DNA of 61,218 bases from Clostridia bacterium (GTDB lineage: Bacteria; Bacillota; Clostridia; Oscillospirales; Acutalibacteraceae): positions 1-61,218 of the forward strand of contig JAFXAP010000011.1 of NCBI GenBank assembly GCA_017516965.1, written 5' to 3'. The position numbers and the translations under genes were made by a program. Under the pieces are notes generated by a model that did not search any database, had not been told where the DNA came from, and saw only the letters and a program-made list of their open reading frames with translations. Positions 8,984 to 17,651 of the stretch are shown in pieces; the first letter of the stretch is position 1, and each line of letters begins with the position of its first letter.

Positions 8984-10132
8984 ATGGAAAAATATATAAA
9001 TAGCGCAGTATCTCATTTTGAACAACTTTTGCGTGAACAGATTGCGCGTCAGCAAAAAATGGAAAATGACAGCGGCGCAATTGATTATAGCAGTCTTGAT
9101 AAAATCATTATCGGTGTTTGTGGTGGTGATGGCATTGGACCGATAATTTCTGCCGAGTCGGAAAAACTTTTGCGTTTTTTGCTTGAAGATGAGGTAAAGT
9201 GCGGTAAGGTAGAGATTAAAACAATCGAGGGTCTTACCATTGAAAATCGTATTGCAAAAAACAAGGCAATACCCGATGATGTTTTAGCCGAAATTAAATC
9301 TTGCCACGTAATTTTAAAAGGACCTACAACAACTCTTAAGGGTGGCACACTTGAAAGCGCCAACGTTGCAATGCGCCGTGAACTTGACCTTTATGCCAAT
9401 GTTCGCCCAGTATGCGTACCCCAAGAAAACATAGACTGGACATTTTTCCGCGAAAATACCGAGGGCGAGTACGTTCTTGGCTCAAAAGGTGTGGAAATTC
9501 CCGATACATTAGCTTTTGACTTTAAGGTGACAACCAATGCCGGTACACGCCGTATTGCGCGCGCAGCGTTTGAATACGCGCGCAACAACGGTAAAAAGAA
9601 CGTTGCCATTGTAACCAAAGCAAACATTATGAAAAAGACCGACGGCAAGTTTTCTGAAATATGTCACGAAGTGGCACGTGAGTACCCCGAAATCAACGCT
9701 GATGAGTGGTATATCGACATTATGACAGCAAACCTTGTAAACGAAAAAATCCGTAGCGGATTTGAAGTTTTCTTAATGCCTAACCTTTATGGTGATATCA
9801 TTACTGATGAGGCGGCGCAAATTCAGGGCGGTGTTGGAACTGCAGGCAGTATGAACCTTGGTGATCGCTACGCTATGTTTGAGGCTATTCACGGCTCGGC
9901 TCCCCGTATGATAGAGCAGGGTATTGGTGGCTATGCTAACCCGACAAGCATTTTTAAAGCAACCGAAATGTTGCTTAATCACATTGGTTTTAAGGCTCAG
10001 GCTGCAAAGTTAAGTAAAGCGCTTGAAATTTGTACCGAAACCGAAAAAGCAGTTGTGGTTACAGGTGACACCGATGGCGCAACCTGCGCTCAGTTTAGCG
10101 AGTACGTAATGGAAACAATTAAAAAATTGTAA
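8984..10132 (+). CDS. icd: Isocitrate dehydrogenase (NAD-type, isocitrate/isopropylmalate dehydrogenase family)
   Basis: Oxidative decarboxylation of isocitrate to 2-oxoglutarate, the last step of this operon and the entry to glutamate synthesis. The 382-aa protein has GVCGGDGIGP near residue 40, the substrate loop with SANVAMRRELDLYANVRPV, RENTEGEY, and the metal-binding Asp-rich region NLYGDIITDEAAQIQGG. An extra ~30-residue N-terminal segment precedes the core. ATG 8984 is preferred over GTG 8975 because AGGTGA sits just ahead of it. The gene starts 2 bases after the aconitase stop. Isopropylmalate dehydrogenase is unlikely in this setting, though the families share a fold. Confidence 0.9.
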   Translation: MEKYINSAVSHFEQLLREQIARQQKMENDSGAIDYSSLDKIIIGVCGGDGIGPIISAESEKLLRFLLEDEVKCGKVEIKTIEGLTIENRIAKNKAIPDDVLAEIKSCHVILKGPTTTLKGGTLESANVAMRRELDLYANVRPVCVPQENIDWTFFRENTEGEYVLGSKGVEIPDTLAFDFKVTTNAGTRRIARAAFEYARNNGKKNVAIVTKANIMKKTDGKFSEICHEVAREYPEINADEWYIDIMTANLVNEKIRSGFEVFLMPNLYGDIITDEAAQIQGGVGTAGSMNLGDRYAMFEAIHGSAPRMIEQGIGGYANPTSIFKATEMLLNHIGFKAQAAKLSKALEICTETEKAVVVTGDTDGATCAQFSEYVMETIKKL

Positions 10133-10143
10133 TTAGTGAAAAA

Positions 10144-10188
10144 GCAAAAGGATGTGTAAAATACTACACATCCTTTTAATGCTTTTTA
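10144..10188 (+). terminator. Rho-independent terminator of the citrate operon
   Basis: AAAAGGATGTGTA and TACACATCCTTTT form a 13-bp stem with loop AAATAC, extended by AGC/GCT outside and followed by TTTTTATT. Confidence 0.92.
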
Positions 10189-10191
10189 TTA

Positions 10192-10220
10192 TTGCAAATT
10201 AAATACAATAATGTTAAAAT
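10192..10220 (+). promoter_or_regulatory. Probable promoter of the BspA-like gene
   Basis: TTGCAA at 10192-10197 and TAAAAT at 10215-10220 are spaced 17 bases. The start codon, with GGGGGAAT before it, is 41 bases downstream. Confidence 0.55.
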
Positions 10221-10260
10221 TAAATTGTAAAACATTTACTCGTTTTTTGGGGGAATAAAA

Positions 10261-12861
10261 ATGAAAAAAATGTTATCACTCGTTTTAGCGGTAGCGATTA
10301 TGGTTTGCGTGGTGCCTTTTGGTGCGTTTACATTTACCGCAAGTGCGGAGACAACATATACCGAGGATTATTATACCTACACCGTGTCAAATGGCGAGGC
10401 GACCATTACTGATTTTAGTTACTCTAGTTCCAATATAACCATACCATCAAAGTTAGGTGGCTATCCTGTTACAAGTATAGGTGATAGCGCATTTTATGAT
10501 TGTTATTGGCTTGAAAATATTACTATACCAAACGGTGTTAAAAGTATAGGTAATAGCGCGTTTTATGCTTGCATAAGACTTAATAGTGTTATGATACCAA
10601 ACAGCGTTACAAGCATAGGTGAGAGTGCATTTTATTATACAAACCTTTCAAGTATTACTATACCGGGCAGTGTTACAAGTATAGGTTGTTTTGCATTTGG
10701 ATATTGTAAAGAGCTTACAAACGTTACAATTATGAACGGTGTTAAAAGTATAGGTGATAATGCGTTTTATAATTGCATAAGACTTAATAGTGTTACGATA
10801 CCAGACAGCGTCACAAGCCTAGGCAATGGAGCATTTTTTTGGTGCCGTAGACTTACAAGTATTGCAATACCAAGCAGCGTTACAAGTATAGGTAATAATA
10901 CTTTTTATGATTGTATAGAGCTAGCAAACATTACAATACCAAATAGCGTTACAAGTATAGGTGACTGGGCATTTTATAATTGTCAAAGCATTACAAGCAT
11001 TACAATACCAAGCAGCGTTACAAATATGGGTGATGCTATATTTTATTGGTGCGATAATCTCAAAAGCATAACTATACCCGATGGAGTTACAAGTATAGGC
11101 AATAGTGCATTTGAAGATTGCGAAAGCCTTACAAGTGTTATAATTCCAAACAGCGTTACAAGTATAGGTTTCAATGCATTTTATAATTGCAACAACCTTA
11201 CAGATATAACAATTCCAAGCAGCGTTACAAGCATAGGTGATCGAGCATTTTATAATTGTAAAGGCCTTACAAATTTTACAATACCAAACAGCGTCACAAG
11301 TATAGGTGATAGTGCATTTTATAATTGCAAAAACATTACAAACATTACAATTATGAACGGTGTTACAAGTATAGGTAATAGTGCATTTTATAATTGCGAA
11401 GGTCTAACAAGCGTAACAATTCCAAATAGCGTTACAACTATAGGTGATGATGCATTTGGATATTGCAAAAACATTACAAACGTTACGATTGCAAATGGTG
11501 TTAAAAATATAGGTTCCGGTGCATTTTATAATTGCACAAGCCTTACAAATATTACAATGCCAAACAGCGTTACAAGTCTAGGCACTAATGTATTTTATAA
11601 TTGCACAAGTCTTACAAGCGCTACGATATCAAACAACGTTACAAGTATACTATGGCGTACATTTTATCATTGCGAAAGTCTTACAAGCATTACAATACCA
11701 AACAGTGTTACAATTATAGATGAGTGCGCATTTATTGGTTGTTCTGGACTTACAAACGTTATTATACCAAATAGCGTTACAAGTATTGGTGAGAATGCAT
11801 TTGGGTATTGCGAAAGTCTAAAAAATATTTATTATAGAGGAAACGAAACAAACAAGACCAAAATCTCAATTGGCAGTTGGAATGAATGTTTAACCAATGC
11901 TAATTGGTATTATAATTGTTGTATTGACGGTAATGCTCATCGTTATAATTTAGGTAAGGTAACGAAGAATGCAACTTGCGAAGCAGAAGGCATTAAGACA
12001 TATACATGTACCGTATGTAGCGATACTAAGAGTGAAACAATTACAAAGTTAGCTCATACATATGATTTATGTGAAGTAACAAAGGATGCAACCTGCAAAG
12101 AATCAGGTATTAAAATTTACACTTGTACAGAATGTGGCAAAAAGAAGACTGTAAGCATTGCAAAGGTAGCGCATAGTTATGCAACAGCCACCTGCACCAA
12201 GGCTAAAACCTGTAAAGTATGTGGTGTAACAAGTGGTAAGGCATTAGGTCACAACTACACAACAGCTACCACAAAGGCAACACTTTCAAAAAATGGTAGT
12301 GTAACTAAGAAATGTACTGTATGCGGAAAGACAAGTAAAAGCACAATTAAGTATGCAAAATCGTTTAAACTCACCACTACAAGCTACACATACAACGGTA
12401 AGGTTAAAACACCAAGTGTTACTGTAAAGGATTCTGCAGGTAAGACACTAAAGAAAAATACAGATTATACAGTAACTTATGCTAGTGGTAGAAAGAACGT
12501 TGGTACTTATAAGGTAACCGTTAAGATGAAGGGTAAGTACTTAGGTACTAAGACACTCACCTTCAAGATTAACCCTGTAAAGACCAGTGTATCTAAGCTT
12601 ACTGCAGGCAAGAAGAGTATTACAGTAAATATCTCTAAAAAGTCAACACAGGTAAGCGGTTACCAGGTACAGTACTCTACAAGCAAGAAGTTTACAAGCG
12701 CTAAAACAAAAACAATTTCAAGTTATAAAACAACGAAATATACTTTAAAGAGTCTTAGCGCTAAAAAGACATACTACGTAAGGGTAAGAACCTATAAGAC
12801 TGTAGGCGGTAAAAAGTATTACTCAGGCTGGTCAAGTTACAAATATATAAAAACTAAATAA
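10261..12861 (+). CDS. BspA-like secreted leucine-rich-repeat (LRR_5) surface protein
   Basis: An 866-aa secreted protein, probably for adhesion or carbohydrate/host contact. A signal peptide (MKKMLSLVLAVAIMVCVVPFGAF, cut after TASA) is followed by 20 tandem LRR_5 units of about 23 residues (consensus NSVTSIGDSAFYNCKSLTSITIP) at residues ~60-525. Next come Cys pairs with His spacers (YTCTVC, YTCTECG, CKVCG, CTVCG; residues ~560-700), resembling zinc-ribbon-like repeats. An Ig-like strand region and a C-terminal fibronectin type III domain, ~160 residues, nearly match the protein at 2-517. There is no LPXTG or SLH motif, so it is either secreted or held by an unrecognised anchor. BspA-like repeats are known from Treponema, Tannerella and many gut Clostridia. 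Confidence 0.92.
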   Translation: MKKMLSLVLAVAIMVCVVPFGAFTFTASAETTYTEDYYTYTVSNGEATITDFSYSSSNITIPSKLGGYPVTSIGDSAFYDCYWLENITIPNGVKSIGNSAFYACIRLNSVMIPNSVTSIGESAFYYTNLSSITIPGSVTSIGCFAFGYCKELTNVTIMNGVKSIGDNAFYNCIRLNSVTIPDSVTSLGNGAFFWCRRLTSIAIPSSVTSIGNNTFYDCIELANITIPNSVTSIGDWAFYNCQSITSITIPSSVTNMGDAIFYWCDNLKSITIPDGVTSIGNSAFEDCESLTSVIIPNSVTSIGFNAFYNCNNLTDITIPSSVTSIGDRAFYNCKGLTNFTIPNSVTSIGDSAFYNCKNITNITIMNGVTSIGNSAFYNCEGLTSVTIPNSVTTIGDDAFGYCKNITNVTIANGVKNIGSGAFYNCTSLTNITMPNSVTSLGTNVFYNCTSLTSATISNNVTSILWRTFYHCESLTSITIPNSVTIIDECAFIGCSGLTNVIIPNSVTSIGENAFGYCESLKNIYYRGNETNKTKISIGSWNECLTNANWYYNCCIDGNAHRYNLGKVTKNATCEAEGIKTYTCTVCSDTKSETITKLAHTYDLCEVTKDATCKESGIKIYTCTECGKKKTVSIAKVAHSYATATCTKAKTCKVCGVTSGKALGHNYTTATTKATLSKNGSVTKKCTVCGKTSKSTIKYAKSFKLTTTSYTYNGKVKTPSVTVKDSAGKTLKKNTDYTVTYASGRKNVGTYKVTVKMKGKYLGTKTLTFKINPVKTSVSKLTAGKKSITVNISKKSTQVSGYQVQYSTSKKFTSAKTKTISSYKTTKYTLKSLSAKKTYYVRVRTYKTVGGKKYYSGWSSYKYIKTK
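10447..11840 (+). repeat. 20 tandem ~69-bp units encoding LRR_5 repeats
   Basis: Each unit encodes one ~23-residue LRR. Common DNA words are AGCGTTACAAGTATAGG and GCATTTTATAATTGC. The units are diverged but keep strong DNA similarity, and some multi-unit blocks recur: NGVKSIG followed by NCIRLNSV near 10525-10600 and again at 10735-10800. That suggests block duplication. Confidence 0.9.
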
Positions 12862-12869
12862 AAAACACA

Positions 12870-12903
12870 AGGGGCAAGGAGAAAAAATCTCCTTGCCCTT
12901 TAA
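12870..12903. terminator. Bidirectional terminator between BspA-like gene and DUF4364 gene
   Basis: GGGCAAGGAGA and TCTCCTTGCCC pair as an 11-bp stem with loop AAAAA. T-rich sequence on the plus side and A-rich sequence before the stem serve the two convergent genes. Confidence 0.88.
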
Positions 12904-12914
12904 ATTTTAGGTTA

Positions 12915-13463
12915 TTATTGTGTTAGCATTTCAATTATTTTTGAATATATAGCCGACGGGTTTTCTAAAAATCTTTCTCTTATAAAACTACCTTGTTCTT
13001 CATCGGTTATAAGTAGTTTTACAGTAATAAAAGGTTTGCCTCCGTCAAGCGCCGAGCAACTAAGATATGTTGCGCCATTTTCGTGGGTGATTTCAAATGC
13101 ATTATCTTTGGCATTTTTAAATTTAGCAAACATTTTCATAACTGCTAAATATGCTCTTTCTTTTACAACCGAAGAAAGTGAAGACTTAAGTGTTTTGGCG
13201 GTATTGCGACCGCTATCGGTTATGCGGTAGTTTTGTTCAGATGTGTCCACAGCTATAATTTGACCGCTTTGTGATAACGATACAACAGCATCACTTACTT
13301 CAAATGCGTTTGCAAGACCCTCATAATGAAGCACGTTAGCAAGCATATCAACAGGAACAGGCTCATCAATTGCATCAAGAATATAGCATATTAAAATTTT
13401 TATTTCCGAGGTGCTAAAAAGTCCTCCGCGAGAAACACCTGCACCCGATGCATTTTTTTCCAT
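12915..13463 (-). CDS. DUF4364 family protein (probable winged-helix regulator)
   Basis: A 182-aa cytoplasmic protein. Its N-terminal half (LFSTSEIKILICYILDAIDEPV, then a basic segment with ITDSGRNTAKTL) resembles a winged helix-turn-helix. The C-terminal half is a small alpha/beta domain with SCSALDGGKPFITVKLLITDEEQ. It belongs to the DUF4364 family common in Clostridia, usually near cell-envelope or sporulation genes. I chose the ATG at 13463, which has GGGAG upstream; a longer frame reaches 13538 but has no ribosome binding site and would cross the promoter. It is divergent from cwlD. The target genes are unknown. Confidence 0.8.
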   Translation of the reverse strand: MEKNASGAGVSRGGLFSTSEIKILICYILDAIDEPVPVDMLANVLHYEGLANAFEVSDAVVSLSQSGQIIAVDTSEQNYRITDSGRNTAKTLKSSLSSVVKERAYLAVMKMFAKFKNAKDNAFEITHENGATYLSCSALDGGKPFITVKLLITDEEQGSFIRERFLENPSAIYSKIIEMLTQ

Positions 13464-13496
13464 ATAAAATCTCCCGATAAAATTCACATTTTTCTT

Positions 13497-13525
13497 ATTA
13501 TAATTTGAAATGTGAAAAGTTGCAA
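13497..13525 (-). promoter_or_regulatory. Promoter of the DUF4364 gene
   Basis: On the minus strand TTGCAA (13525-13520) and TATAAT (13502-13497) are spaced 17 bases, 33 bases ahead of the chosen ATG. Confidence 0.7.
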
Positions 13526-13691
13526 GTGTTTTATACATATAATTTTTGCTGTTTATTGAAAAATATTATATTATGTGTTAAAATTTATATATGAATTTTA
13601 TGTTTACAGTACGGCTTTTTGTACATCAAATGATATAATATAACACTATAAAGCATATTATTAAAAGACGCGTTTTTAAGGAGTGTTTCTT

Positions 13692-14393
13692 TTGAATATG
13701 CTAAAAAGATTTTCTTCGCAAATTGTTTTGCTTGTTGTTATTTGTCTGATAGCAATGTTTGGATACATAAAAGGTGGTATCATAAATGCAAACACCGATG
13801 CCGAAAATTCAAGAAAAATAATAATCGATGCCGGCCACGGCGGGTTTGATGGCGGGGCATCTGCAGCAGACGGTACGGTTGAAAAAGATATAAACCTGCA
13901 AATTTCACAAAAGGTTTGCGCACTTTTAAAAATTAGCGGTTATGATGTAATTATGACACGTAATGATGATACCGGCACTGAAGATGATGAACAGGAGGCT
14001 ATTGCAAAACGTAAAAAAAGCGATCTCTCTAACAGGTTAAAACTTATGAGAGAAAACCCTGATGCTATTTTTGTTAGCATTCATCTTAACAAGTTTACTA
14101 CTTCTGCAGCAAGTGGAGCGCAGGTTTTTTATACAAAAAATTACCCCGATGCTTACAACTTGGCAAATTGTGTTCAATCGAGTATAAAAACACTACTTCA
14201 ACCCGAAAACACCCGTGTTGTAAAGCAGGGAACCGGTAGCACCTATCTGTTAAAAAATGCGGCAACCCCTGCAATAATTGTAGAATGTGGGTTTTTAAGC
14301 AACAAGCAAGAGCTTGAAAAATTAAAACAGGATGAATATCAGTCACAAATGGCGTTTGCTATTGTGGGTGGAATAATGGAATTTTATAAATAA
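13692..14393 (+). CDS. cwlD: N-acetylmuramoyl-L-alanine amidase, CwlD type
   Basis: Amidase_3-family zinc hydrolase that removes peptide stems from muramic acid; CwlD makes muramic-delta-lactam in spore cortex. One N-terminal membrane helix or signal anchor (residues ~8-28) is followed by the catalytic domain with IIIDAGHGGFDGG (zinc His), EKDINL (zinc Glu), SIHLN (zinc His) and IVECGFLSN (catalytic Glu). At 233 aa it has the length of CwlD. The start is probably TTG 13692, 7 bases after AAGGAG; the in-frame GTG at 13683 overlaps that site and is rejected, and ATG 13698 is the alternative. Its presence with sigK points to a spore former. Confidence 0.87.
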   Translation: MNMLKRFSSQIVLLVVICLIAMFGYIKGGIINANTDAENSRKIIIDAGHGGFDGGASAADGTVEKDINLQISQKVCALLKISGYDVIMTRNDDTGTEDDEQEAIAKRKKSDLSNRLKLMRENPDAIFVSIHLNKFTTSAASGAQVFYTKNYPDAYNLANCVQSSIKTLLQPENTRVVKQGTGSTYLLKNAATPAIIVECGFLSNKQELEKLKQDEYQSQMAFAIVGGIMEFYK

Positions 14394-14404
14394 AAGGAGT
14401 TAAT

Positions 14405-15781
14405 ATGGCAGGAAAGATAAAAACGGTTTATGTGTGTAATGAGTGTGGCTATGAATCGCCAAAATGGATGGGGCAGTGTCCTGCTTGTAGCGAGTGGAAC
14501 ACATTGCAAGAGGAGATATTAACCGATAAAAAATCAGCCGTTGGCTCAATGAGTTCAACCGCTGTGAAAAAGGTTATTTCAGGCGCTAAAAGTTTATCGG
14601 AAATTAATATTACAGATGAAGAGCGTTATTTAACACAAATAGGCGAATTAGACCGTGTGCTTGGCGGTGGCATAGTTAAAGGTTCTGTGGTGCTTTTAAG
14701 CGGTGATCCGGGCATTGGTAAATCAACCATACTTTTACAAATATGTGAAAGTATGCGAAATAGTTTGAACATTCTTTACGTATCGGGAGAAGAGTCTCAG
14801 GTCCAGATAAAGCTTCGCGCAAAGCGTTTAGGTGTATCAGGGGACAATGTTGCAATTATGACCGAAACCGATACACAGGCAATTTGCGAGTATATTATGG
14901 CGCAAAAACCCGACCTTGTTATGATTGATTCGATTCAAACACTACAAATTAGCGAATTATCGTCATCGGCTGGTAGCATTGTTCAGGTGCGTGAATCTAC
15001 AAATATGCTGCTTCGCACAGGTAAATCACTCGGTATTCCAATATTTATTGTAGGTCACGTAAACAAGGGCGGAGATATTGCAGGACCTAAGGTGTTAGAG
15101 CATATTGTTGACACAGTACTTTATTTTGAGGGCGAAAGAAATCAATCTTACCGAATTTTGCGCGCTATTAAAAACCGTTTTGGTTCAACAAATGAAATTG
15201 GTGTTTTTGAAATGCGTGATACGGGACTGAGTGAAGTCGAAAACCCGTCGGCAATGTTGCTTTCCGGTAGAATGAGCAATGTTTCAGGCGCGTGTATCAC
15301 CTGTGCTATTGAAGGAACAAGACCCATACTTTCAGAGGTTCAGGCACTTGTTACTACAACGGGTTTTGGAAATCCCAGACGTATGTCAAACGGTTTTGAT
15401 TACAACAGACTTAATTTGTTACTGGCTATTCTTGAAAAGCGACAAGGTCTTTATTTCTCAAATCTTGATACATATCTTAATGTTGTTGGTGGTATGCGGC
15501 TTGATGAACCGGCTTGTGACTTGGCGGTGTGTATGGCGCTGGTTTCTGGACTTAGAGATATACCATTAGATGAAAAAATTATTGCCTTTGGTGAGGTCGG
15601 TCTTTCGGGCGAAATTCGCTCAATATCGCGTGTACAATCGCGTGTAAACGAGGCAGCGCGTCTTGGTTTTACACAGTGTATTTTACCTCGAAGCTGTATA
15701 AAGCAAATAACAAAAATACCCGACGGAATAGAACTTATCGGTGTTAGAAATATTAAAGAGGCATTAATGATTATAAGATAA
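14405..15781 (+). CDS. radA: DNA repair protein RadA/Sms
   Basis: A RecA-like ATPase that drives branch migration during recombinational repair. The 458-aa protein has an N-terminal C4 zinc finger (VCNECGYESPKWMGQCPAC), Walker A GDPGIGKST near residue 100, and the RadA-specific KNRFGSTNE motif. A C-terminal Lon-protease-like domain (VVGGMRLDEPACDLAV, GEVGLSGEIRSI) follows. AAAAGGAG precedes the ATG, 11 bases downstream of cwlD, so the two may be cotranscribed. Confidence 0.97.
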   Translation: MAGKIKTVYVCNECGYESPKWMGQCPACSEWNTLQEEILTDKKSAVGSMSSTAVKKVISGAKSLSEINITDEERYLTQIGELDRVLGGGIVKGSVVLLSGDPGIGKSTILLQICESMRNSLNILYVSGEESQVQIKLRAKRLGVSGDNVAIMTETDTQAICEYIMAQKPDLVMIDSIQTLQISELSSSAGSIVQVRESTNMLLRTGKSLGIPIFIVGHVNKGGDIAGPKVLEHIVDTVLYFEGERNQSYRILRAIKNRFGSTNEIGVFEMRDTGLSEVENPSAMLLSGRMSNVSGACITCAIEGTRPILSEVQALVTTTGFGNPRRMSNGFDYNRLNLLLAILEKRQGLYFSNLDTYLNVVGGMRLDEPACDLAVCMALVSGLRDIPLDEKIIAFGEVGLSGEIRSISRVQSRVNEAARLGFTQCILPRSCIKQITKIPDGIELIGVRNIKEALMIIR

Positions 15782-15784
15782 AAT

Positions 15785-15820
15785 AAACCCTGTAAGGTTT
15801 TTTCTTACAGGGTTTAAGTT
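15785..15820. terminator. Terminator between radA and upp (convergent)
   Basis: AAACCCTGTAAG and CTTACAGGGTTT form a perfect 12-bp stem around a T-rich loop. It can serve radA and, on the minus strand, upp. Confidence 0.85.
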
Positions 15821-15826
15821 TTGTTA

Positions 15827-16459
15827 TTATTTTGTACCAAAAATACGGTCGCCTGCGTCACCAAGGCCAGGAAGAATGTAAGCGTGGTCATTAAGACAGT
15901 CATCAAGTCCTGCGCAGTACACAGGTACATCAGGATGTGCTTTTGTAAAAGCTTCAATGCCTTCGGGAGCTGCGATAATGCACATAAACTTAATTCTTTT
16001 TGGGTTAAATTCTTTAATGCGTGATACCGCATCAATAGCGCTGCCGCCTGTAGCGAGCATTGGGTCAAGTACAAAAACATCGCGTTCTTCTAAATCGGCA
16101 GGCAATTTACAGTAGTAATCAACAGGCTGATGTGTTTGGGGGTCGCGGTACATACCTATATGACCAACCTTTGCTGAAGGAATAAGGCTGAGTACGCCGT
16201 CAACCATACCAAGACCTGCGCGAAGGATTGGCACAAATGCCATCTTTCTACCAGCTAATACTTTTGTTTTAGCGCTCATCATAGGTGTTTTGGTTGTAAC
16301 CTCGCGAAGTGGGAGGTCACGTGTTGACTCATAGCACATAAGCATTGCAATTTCACTAACGAGTTCGCGGAACTGCTTTGTACCTGTGCGTTCGTCGCGC
16401 AATATGGTAAGCTTGTGTTGAATCAGGGGATGGTCCATTACAAAAACATTGTCTTTCAT
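15827..16459 (-). CDS. upp: Uracil phosphoribosyltransferase
   Basis: Salvages uracil to UMP with PRPP. The 210-aa protein has the family PRPP loop [14 protein letters not shown], the uracil-binding C-terminus ([17 protein letters not shown]) and [11 protein letters not shown] in the middle. GGAGGAG lies before the ATG. It is the last gene of tsaE-tsaB-rpiB-upp. The window also encodes de novo pyrimidine synthesis, so both routes to UMP exist. Confidence 0.97.
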   Translation of the reverse strand: MKDNVFVMDHPLIQHKLTILRDERTGTKQFRELVSEIAMLMCYESTRDLPLREVTTKTPMMSAKTKVLAGRKMAFVPILRAGLGMVDGVLSLIPSAKVGHIGMYRDPQTHQPVDYYCKLPADLEERDVFVLDPMLATGGSAIDAVSRIKEFNPKRIKFMCIIAAPEGIEAFTKAHPDVPVYCAGLDDCLNDHAYILPGLGDAGDRIFGTK

Positions 16460-16485
16460 TTTTTACTCCTCCGTTATGTATATAA

Positions 16486-16926
16486 TCAATTATTTTCAAT
16501 CGCAGTGATTTTATCTACTCTTGCTTGGTGTCTACCGCCTTCAAAGCAGGTATCAACAAATAGGTCAACAAGTTCTATTGCCGTACCAACACCTATAACT
16601 CGTCCACCAAGGCAAAGAATATTTGAATCGTTGTGAAGACGGGTATATTTGGCTGAAAAATGTTCACTGCAGCAAGCGGCGCGAATGCCCTTAACCTTAT
16701 TAGCTGCAAGTGACATACCAATACCGGTTCCGCAAACCAAAATACCGCGGTCACATTCACCACTGGTAATTTTTTCGCAAACCTTTACAGCGATGTCGGG
16801 GTAGTCAACCGATTTGTTTTCATAAATACCGCAATCAACAACCTCAAAACCTCTGTCTTTAAGGTGTTCGGCAATGGCGTTTTTATGTTCAAAGCCGCCG
16901 TGATCACAACCAATTACAATTTTCAT
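16486..16926 (-). CDS. rpiB: Ribose-5-phosphate isomerase B
   Basis: Interconverts ribose 5-phosphate and ribulose 5-phosphate, feeding PRPP-dependent nucleotide synthesis. The 146-aa protein is the usual RpiB length. It has the N-terminal GCDHGGFEHK, the catalytic Cys in ILVCGTGIGMS, and the His in RLHNDSNILCLGGRVIG. It sits between tsaB and upp; 26 bases separate it from upp. A LacA/B-type isomerase is unlikely given the match to RpiB motifs. Confidence 0.94.
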   Translation of the reverse strand: MKIVIGCDHGGFEHKNAIAEHLKDRGFEVVDCGIYENKSVDYPDIAVKVCEKITSGECDRGILVCGTGIGMSLAANKVKGIRAACCSEHFSAKYTRLHNDSNILCLGGRVIGVGTAIELVDLFVDTCFEGGRHQARVDKITAIENN

Positions 16927-16946
16927 TTTATTTTGCCTCCGTTTGA

Positions 16947-17645
16947 TTAGTTTTTTGCTTTAAGTTCACGCTCTGCTTGTGGCAGGCGAAGATATACAGG
17001 TAATAAATTTTCGCATGTTACAGCATTGATGCTCTCAATGTTTTTAAATGCATACATACCAATGCCGACTGCATTTTGAAATTTTAGATGTTCGGGCGCC
17101 AAAACAACATTTTTAACACCGCATAGGTTTTTATAAAATAAATCAGCGCCGTCGCCGCATATAATAATATGTTTATCGGGTGAGATTTCTTTGATTTCAG
17201 ATATTAGTTCTTCTGCAAGTAGTGCGCGATCATCGCATAACTTTGAAATAACCCCATCTTTAATTTCAAAAAGGGCATTATAAAACTGATTGCATCGCGC
17301 ATCCATAACTGCGCACACAACACAATCACGGTGGGCAAAGTTTTCCGCCATGCCGTCCAGAGTTGAAACAGGAACACAGGGAATACCCAAAGGGGAAGCC
17401 AAGCCTTTTACTGCGCTTATACCAATTCTAAGCCCTGTAAAAGAACCGGGACCTACCGCTATTGCTATGCGGTCAATATCACAAAGCTTGGTTGCAGAAT
17501 TATCGAGTGTGTTAATTAACATTTGCATCAGCGTTTGTGAGTGGGTAAGCTTTGCATTTACAAAAGAACTTGCCCTGATTTTGCCATCGTCAATTATAGC
17601 GCACGAAGCAGGCGAAGCCGAACATTCAACACTTAAAATTTTCAT
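16947..17645 (-). CDS. tsaB: tRNA threonylcarbamoyladenosine biosynthesis protein TsaB
   Basis: Scaffold partner of TsaD in the t6A37 modification of ANN-decoding tRNAs. The 232-aa protein has the ASKHA-fold N-terminus (ILSVECSASPASCAIIDDG) and the family motif IAVGPGSFTGLRIGISAVKGLA. The following region matches the TsaB dimer interface (VSTLDGMA). It is separated by 6 bases from tsaE, its partner in the same complex. TsaD is not in the window. Confidence 0.95.
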   Translation of the reverse strand: MKILSVECSASPASCAIIDDGKIRASSFVNAKLTHSQTLMQMLINTLDNSATKLCDIDRIAIAVGPGSFTGLRIGISAVKGLASPLGIPCVPVSTLDGMAENFAHRDCVVCAVMDARCNQFYNALFEIKDGVISKLCDDRALLAEELISEIKEISPDKHIIICGDGADLFYKNLCGVKNVVLAPEHLKFQNAVGIGMYAFKNIESINAVTCENLLPVYLRLPQAERELKAKN

Positions 17646-17651
17646 TTTACT

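Noticed and set aside
10447-11840. Regular short repeats as a CRISPR array
   Set aside because: Units are in frame, encode LRR_5 repeats, and have no constant repeat/variable spacer structure.
13603-13639. TTTACA and TATAAT as a promoter for cwlD
   Set aside because: The spacing is 25 bases, too long. A sporulation-sigma promoter is more likely for cwlD but I could not define one.
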